Shown piece by piece: positions 40,379-41,091 of a stretch of 41,091 nt of DNA (position 1 is its first letter; each line of letters starts with the position of its first letter). The notes beneath the pieces were generated by a model that was not told the DNA's origin, did not search any database, and saw nothing but the letters and a program-made list of their open reading frames with translations. The DNA comes from Nitrospirota bacterium (GTDB lineage: Bacteria > Nitrospirota > Thermodesulfovibrionia > UBA6902 > DSMQ01): contig JACQXF010000143.1 of NCBI GenBank assembly GCA_016208855.1, forward strand, positions 1-41,091, written 5' to 3'. Position numbers and translations under genes: made by a program.

Positions 40379-40954
40379 ATGGCTAACGAAGAGCTTTTAG
40401 ATGTTGTTACAGAGTCAGGTAAAATAATCAGGACGCTGCCGCGCTCCGAGATACACGGAAATCCATCCTTGATGCACAGGGTTGTCCATGTCCTTGTGTT
40501 TAACGGAGAGGGCGGACTGTTGCTTCAGAAACGTTCAATGAATAAAGATGTCGCTCCGGGTAGGTGGGATACCTCTGTGGGAGGGCACATAAATCATGGA
40601 GAGACCATAGAGGAGGCGTTAAGACGTGAAATGGAGGAAGAGCTCGGGATAGTAGTTAACGATAAGGGCAGCCTGTCTATGCCTGAATTTCTTTATACAT
40701 ATATCCATTCAAACCCTTACGAAACAGAGCTTGTATATACTTTTGCCTATACCTATGACGGAGAGCCGCTATTTAACAGGGAAGAAATAGACGAGGTTCG
40801 TCCATGGAGTATAGAGGAGATAGACAAGACTATTGGCAAAGGCGTCCTGAGTGATAATTTTGAGCATGAATTTGCTATGTACTCAGGGCTTAGAGTGTCA
40901 CACTATAGTAACGGTAAAAAGAAAATTACCATAATCCCCCCATCCCCCCTTTAG
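40379..40954 (+). CDS. Nudix hydrolase (YfcD/IPP isomerase-like)
   Basis: 191 residues. The Nudix box at ~68-91 is intact (GGHINHGETIEEALRREMEEELG). The N-terminal DVVTESGKIIRTLPRSEIHG opening resembles YfcD and isopentenyl-diphosphate isomerase-like members; the substrate is unknown. The C-terminal IIPPSPL and stop are encoded by a miniature-repeat fragment (AATCCCCCCATCCCCCC), so the native 3' end may have been replaced. Confidence 0.88.
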   Translation: MANEELLDVVTESGKIIRTLPRSEIHGNPSLMHRVVHVLVFNGEGGLLLQKRSMNKDVAPGRWDTSVGGHINHGETIEEALRREMEEELGIVVNDKGSLSMPEFLYTYIHSNPYETELVYTFAYTYDGEPLFNREEIDEVRPWSIEEIDKTIGKGVLSDNFEHEFAMYSGLRVSHYSNGKKKITIIPPSPL

Positions 40955-41018
40955 TAAACTTACCATGTTCCACATTTCTGACTGGACACCGGGGGTATCT
41001 ATTTGTTAAATTATCCGC

Positions 41019-41091
41019 ATGGTGATATGCGGGAACGAAATATCTTCCGAGAAAATAAACCGGATAAAGAATATGATAGCAGAAAATCAGC
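41019..41091 (+). CDS. Possible start of a DUF4338/DruA-like protein (partial)
   Basis: An open frame from ATG 41019 runs off the window: MVICGNEISSEKINRIKNMI, then a few more residues. This resembles the N-terminus of DUF4338 (DruA-like, transposon- or defence-associated) proteins. Only 24 residues are visible and there is no good Shine-Dalgarno, so the call is tentative. The region 40955-41018 holds nothing else recognisable. Confidence 0.3.
   Translation, partial: MVICGNEISSEKINRIKNMIAENQ

Overview
The window looks like a chromosome segment of an anaerobic or micro-aerophilic Gram-negative (diderm) bacterium. An LptD homologue implies an LPS-bearing outer membrane. A PEP-CTERM protein, rubrerythrin-type diiron proteins, BioW, a DUF116 protein and the trpB-trpA-accD-folC order would fit a Nitrospirota (Thermodesulfovibrio-like) or related deep lineage. 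That placement is inference from gene content, not from a marker-gene tree.

Layout. (1) 1-4.2 kb is an accessory zone. It holds the 3' end of a group II intron, a secreted tail-collar protein, two PIN/DUF104 toxin-antitoxin pairs on the minus strand, several palindromic miniature repeats and an Rhs-core gene with a private C-terminal tip. (2) 4.3-14.4 kb encodes three exported proteins: a ~2270-residue SpvB/YD-repeat/thrombospondin-3/glycosidase-like/dockerin-like giant; a subtilase with a domain inserted in its catalytic core and the same C-terminal tail; and a small PEP-CTERM protein. (3) 14.5-22.2 kb is housekeeping: pyruvate-kinase-like domain protein, mazG, lptD, folC, accD, trpA, trpB. 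(4) 22.3-24.1 kb is a PerR-type peroxide-response operon (perR, 33-aa rubredoxin-like protein, rubrerythrin, two Cys-rich small proteins). (5) 24.2-30.0 kb runs acyP-bioB-bioW-lipid kinase, then a GT-C glycosyltransferase, a 52-aa membrane microprotein and a GT2. (6) 30.1-34.1 kb is a clean two-gene transcription unit with its own promoter and terminator. It encodes a PqqD/radical-SAM/SPASM/ArsM-like fusion and a B12-binding radical SAM enzyme. (7) A tRNA-Gly(CCC) and a ferritin-like protein follow. (8) 34.9-37.2 kb is an isc operon: iscR, TusA-like, IscS-like, iscU. Its IscS-like protein has Gln where the PLP-binding Lys should be. (9) 37.3-41.0 kb has def, fmt, DUF116, rpe, DUF167, a Nudix hydrolase and the start of a possible DUF4338-like protein.

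Three observations stand out. First, the IscS-like protein keeps the persulfide Cys but has lost the PLP lysine and several other PLP contacts; it sits next to a TusA-like protein whose CPxP motif is altered. Second, the arsenite-methyltransferase-like domain, with its As(III)-binding cysteines in place, is fused behind a PqqD/radical-SAM/SPASM module. Third, many unrelated tandem repeats with a strict 7-bp (twice 8-bp) period sit directly in front of start codons and sometimes inside coding sequence (lptD signal peptide, bioB N-terminus, lipid kinase).

Translation starts were chosen by Shine-Dalgarno spacing and family N-termini. Several genes have no visible Shine-Dalgarno, and three of them (mazG, acyP, iscR) have a -10-like box 5-7 nt before the ATG, suggesting leaderless mRNAs.
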